Source: Solenopsis invicta (lineage: Eukaryota; Arthropoda; Insecta; Hymenoptera; Formicidae). Taken from it: a stretch of 64,000 nt of DNA. The notes below the pieces were generated by a model, which saw only the letters and a program-made list of their open reading frames with translations, did not search any database and was not told the origin of the DNA. The position numbers and the translations under genes were made by a program. This document shows, piece by piece, positions 59,531-64,000 of this stretch; within the stretch, counting starts at the first letter, position 1, and each line of letters starts with the position of its first letter. The DNA lies in contig NC_052666.1 of assembly GCF_016802725.1 (NCBI RefSeq), positions 2,422,001 to 2,486,000 of the forward strand, read 5' to 3'.

Positions 59531-61213
59531 TTGAAAAGTTATATATAGATGGAATTTGTATAATATATTTATGTTAGTAGAACAGGGCGTTTATTCACCT
59601 TTGCAAAGTAATTCCTTGAGAATTCCTGATTTTCCATTCCAGCAATTTTATTTGAAATTTCAGCTAGATACGAGTATATTTCAGAATTTTTTAACGCAGT
59701 TTTCAAATAAATTTATTTCATTACGTTTTTAATTATAATTCTTTATTTTTTAATCATTTACAAAGAAAAGTCAGTTGGGCGTTTTTTTTGTGTAAAAATA
59801 AAATTCTCAACGAATTAGTTGCTTTATGATCGATAAAAAAATTATAATAGCCCTATTGAAAAAATAGAATGATTAAATTAGCTACGAATGATTAATTTAT
59901 AGAAAGACTAAAATTACCGACGGTATTTCATCCAGAGATGCCAATTTAATAATTTCCTATTTTTGTATTCGGTTAGTGAAGATTATTTTGACAGGATTAG
60001 AATTATTTGTATTATATAATTTTTTCAAATTATTTGGTACTGTAAAAAAAAATAAAAAAAATTGAAATGGTTGTAGAGAAACCAAAACGGTTCTAATGTT
60101 AAAGAAATATTATAAAATTTAGCGAAATATATTTCATCTTACCTCGTCTTTTTGCGATCTATAATTATCTTCTCATTGTTGAATGAGCAATTTGAAGACG
60201 AAAATAACAATAGTTCTGCAGTCCGTTTCCAATGTAGAAGACATGTTCCGATGTTAGATACCATACCTTCTTTTTTTCGGCTTTCTTATCTTTTATTTGT
60301 AATGTTGACTGCCGATGAACAATAAGGCGACAGTATTCTGCGAAAACCTGTCTATACGATTCTGATCGCAAATCTCAACAAAATACATGGATGGAAATCC
60401 TGTGAAGCACGCGTTCAATCACAGTAGCGTGACCAATGAGAAGGTGCGCAACCATTAGCTTATTTATCAATAACATTTTGCGACACAGACATCTGTGCTT
60501 GTGTTAAATCGTTAACATACAACTGCGCGAATTGCCAGTGGAATTTAATATAAGGGGAAGTTGAAGCAAGACGGGGTGGCGAGGTAAGACTCATCTTCCC
60601 TCGCTTGACAAGGCCAGTTTCAAGATTGGAGAGAAGAATTAATTAACATCAGATACTAATCCAAATATAAAAAGTTGGCTTGCTAACGATTCAACTTAAG
60701 ATGTCTGTGAATTGTTGAGAAAATGTACACCTGTCACATTGCTCGCACTGGACTGTGATGAAACGTGTACTGCACAGTACGACCGCCACATCGAATTGCT
60801 CGCTTAATACCATTTACGTCGTCTTGACCACACCATTTTTACGCACTCATCATGTTGCAACGAATAACATATACGTGCATTTGATTGCATTAAAGGAAGC
60901 AACATTAACACTTTGGCACCAAACAGTCGACTCGATCAAATTAAATGGTTAGTAATGAAAAAAATTCTCAAGTACATATAAAACTGTTGCTATATATTAT
61001 AATGGTGATAAGTTTGTAAATATATTCTTGCTGAAATATCGGGAAAAGTTTTCGTAGAATTTTTTATATAATTTTTCAGAATTTCTGTATAAATTTTAGA
61101 ATTATATAATTTTATAATTTTAGGAAATTTCTTAGATTTTTTTATACAAATTGGGACATTTTAGAAGAGTTAAAAAGGTCCATATTTTTTACTCTAAGTT
61201 GCATATACATATA

Positions 61214-61882
61214 CAGGGTGAACAATTTCAAACGTAATGGGCCGAATATCTCGGAAAATATGAAAGATACGGAAAAATGTTTTAGATAAGAGATGTAGGG
61301 TTTAAAACGATCTATCATATCAGTTTGACCTTTGATGGCGTCGCCAATTGAAATCACATTAACTTTTTTAAATGAAACACCCTATTTTTGATTCTAGAAT
61401 TTAATGGCTAGTGTCAAAAGCTTTCCAAAACACTATGAATAAGTTTATTCTTATTAAATACTTTTAGAGTTGTGAGATTTGAAAGTTACAATGTACTGTA
61501 GCTTTCCAGCCTCACAACTCGGAAAGTACTTAATGAAAAAATAACTTCTTTATGGAAATAACTTTGTTTTGGAAAGTTCTCAAAATCGACTACAAGAAAA
61601 TGCAATAAAAGATATAGAATGTTAGGGAAGTACCGATACTTCTTAATTAGCGAACTACCGATACTTTAACATTCTATTCGTTTATTGCATTTTCTTGTAG
61701 TAGATTTCAAGAACTTTTCAAAACACTATAAAGAAGTCATTTTTCATAAGGTATTTTCCGAGTTGTGAGGCTTAAAAGCTATAGTGTACTGTAACTTTTA
61801 AACCTCATAACTCAAAAAGTCTAATACTTAACTTATTTAAAATAAACTTATTTATAGTGTTTTGGAAAGCTCTTGACACCAG
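61214..61882. mobile_element. Foldback MITE, copy B (TACAGGGTG end)
   Basis: Starts TA-CAGGGTGAAC. It contains AAAGCTTTCCAAAACACTAT mirrored several times and GTTTGACCTTTGATGG as in 55676-56284. A second palindrome centred near 61640 (ACAAGAAAATGCAATAAA / inverse) suggests a nested or tandem copy. Confidence 0.6.
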
Positions 61883-62144
61883 CAGTGTTGTGCTTAGATA
61901 ACTTAAAATTTATCTAGGTACAGATAAATTTTAAGGATAAGATAAATTACGTATAAATGTATCTTAAGATAAAGGTGATTTAATTTTTATTTATAAATGA
62001 AAGAAAAAAATTCATAGATTTATCTAGATAATTGTCATGTAATATCATTATTGAGCAAAAAACAATTTAGAATGTGAATTATGTTAAAATTTTTATTTCT
62101 AAAATAATATTTTTAAAAACAAAAACAGTAGGAAGACTTAGGCC

Positions 62145-62400
62145 GGTTCTAATCCAGCAGCAATGAGGGGGCGGTGAGGGGTGAGGGGGGAATGTAGGCG
62201 CGGAGGTACATACCGCGGAGTGGATGTTGATCCGCGGTACTGACGTGGGAGGTGGGTGGTGACTCGCGAGGCCTGACCTGGGAGTGGGGAATGATACAGG
62301 GAGTGGGTGGTGATCCTCAAGATGCAGTGAGCGGTGTCACCCACTGACATAGAGATGGGATTGATTGATTGGTGGGGGTCATCCGCGCGGCGATATATTT
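62145..62400. other. GC-rich low-complexity block
   Basis: Purine-rich G runs on plus (GGGTGGTGA-type words repeated) with CpG patches. ORFs here follow composition. No gene recognised. Confidence 0.35.
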
Positions 62401-64000
62401 GAGATATTGCAATATCCCGGCTAGATATCGTAACGAGTTTCTACAGATTTCATTTTGCTGTGTGGGCATTTTATGATTATTTTTGCGGTTTATTGTAAAA
62501 TTTGTTACAAAGTTTGAAAGGACTCGTGTCTAAATCAGAGTTTTACATCAGAATTGCAATCTGATCGTAGCACTGGTGATCGGTCGATTAAATCCTGGTT
62601 CTAGAAATGTTAAATTAGTAAAATATTATAAGTCATCAGATTCGGAATAATTGAATTTTACTGATTTTAACTCTAATTATACAATAACAATATCATAACA
62701 TAATTGGTTACAGCAACCGCCAAAGTGTTAACTTTGAAAACAGCCAACCTTTAACGGTGCAAACGTAAATGTACAGTGCATTATTACTTAAATTAATATT
62801 TGGAGAACCAATTCCAATAATATCGTTTAATCTAATCATCTGATAAGGCTGCTTTGGCTTTGCATTAATAAAAATACCATTTGTATTCTAAATGAAAATA
62901 TCAATAAGCAATATTCAACTTACAAATGCATCGGTATTGACATATTCACCATACATACCTCTAAGTCCATGATATAAAAGTTCTCATTTTCTCGAATAAA
63001 AAGACAATGACTACGAGATACTTGCGAACTAAAGCAATTAATATCATTTTCATTGCCCCAATTATTAATAATATTTTAATTTAAAAAATTATTTTAAACT
63101 TTTCAAAAATGTTGAATATTTAAATTTGTATTTTGAATTTTTATTTTATGTAATAATATTAGTACAAGAATGCTATAAAATATTATTATCATGTTTATAG
63201 AATATCTATAGTCTGTTTTCACTCTTTATACAGTTTGGAAACATTTTGGAATAAAAAATAATAAAGTACAATCATTTCGAGAAGTTCTTTTAAGGGAGTT
63301 GATTAAGAGTACTCCCTCAAAATGATCAAACATATTGAGATAGGCTTTATAGTCATCCTAAATATTATGCATTTTTTAATTAAACATCTCAGAATTTACA
63401 TTTATTATATTAATCAAGTTGCAAATTAAATAAACATGTACAAAAAATAAAAACAACTAAGTATATTTGATACATAATTTTTAAACTTTTTAGTATTTAC
63501 GAGCCAGTGAATGTAATGAATTTAAGTATTATTTCTAAAATATTTTAAATTTATGTGAAAATAAAGCTATAAAATAATATATAAATAATAGAGGAAAAAG
63601 AAAATAATTCCATATGTAGAATACTGTATTATATATTCTGATTTGCTATATTTATTAATTTATTAAGATCGAAAAAGAATATATATATGTATATATGTAT
63701 ATACATACTTGTTAATTACAACATACATGTATACATATTCATCGTATAAGATCTTTTAGATACAGTTATACAACAGATATAATTGAAATGCTTACCACAT
63801 TATTGTTATTAAGGATATTTTAATACTTTTAAAAATAATGAAAATTTACTCAGAAATGTCGTAACTCAGTATGTAGAGAAGGTGCCGAGAAACCTCGTGA
63901 GAAACATTGTGTATACAGTTTTAACAATTTTCTCGTATATATAAATATATGCAATCTCTAAAGTCTGTTTATTAATTTCAGTATATTTGCGGCAGGGGCA

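Larger units (their letters stand above)
57957..64000. other. Probable NaCP60E intron sequence
   Basis: No upstream channel exon (repeat III or the III-IV linker) is recognised here. The stretch holds AT-rich dispersed repeats, MITEs near 61.2-61.9 kb and a GC-rich block at 62.15-62.4 kb. Confidence 0.5.

Overview
This window is nuclear DNA from an insect. It is strongly AT-rich and has short exons with canonical GT/AG introns and a dense load of small DNA transposons. It also carries metazoan genes: NDUFS4, a NaCP60E/DSC1-type cation channel and a peptide-amidating lyase. The mix of transposons and an expanded SAM-like gene family fits Hymenoptera, probably an ant. That placement is inference, because no alignment could be run.

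Layout. Positions 1-3.8 kb hold a degenerate repeat field and a 2 kb inverted element with lysine-rich exon copies and a PHD-like zinc motif. Positions 3.86-18.3 kb, minus strand, carry exons of a peptidyl-alpha-hydroxyglycine alpha-amidating lyase (PAL), whose 3' end lies off the left edge. Its 12 kb first intron contains an antisense spectrin pseudogene, a second minus-strand gene (9.3-15.4 kb) of an arthropod SAM-like family with several frame breaks, MITEs, and an inverted pair of Penelope-like repeats with hammerhead-ribozyme-like cores. At 21.9-23.2 kb, minus strand, lies a three-exon gene for a small secreted six-cysteine protein. NDUFS4 (24.3-27.7 kb, plus strand) starts about 1.1 kb away, divergently; its second intron hosts a decayed BED-zinc-finger element.

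Positions 27.7-51 kb are mostly non-genic. The main feature is a hAT transposon at 38592-41216 with intact 8-bp target duplications, terminal inverted repeats and a three-exon transposase with one homopolymer frameshift. A TTAA-flanked piggyBac-like MITE sits inside its first intron. Positions 51.0-58.0 kb, minus strand, carry the last five coding exons of the NaCP60E-type channel: all of repeat IV plus the cytoplasmic tail. The rest of that gene lies beyond the right edge, so 58-64 kb is probably its intron. A 1.3 kb inverted-repeat element ends about 50 bp past the channel stop codon.

The host genes are unrelated in function: respiration, neuropeptide amidation and membrane excitability. 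They form no operon or cluster. No rRNA, tRNA or CRISPR was found.
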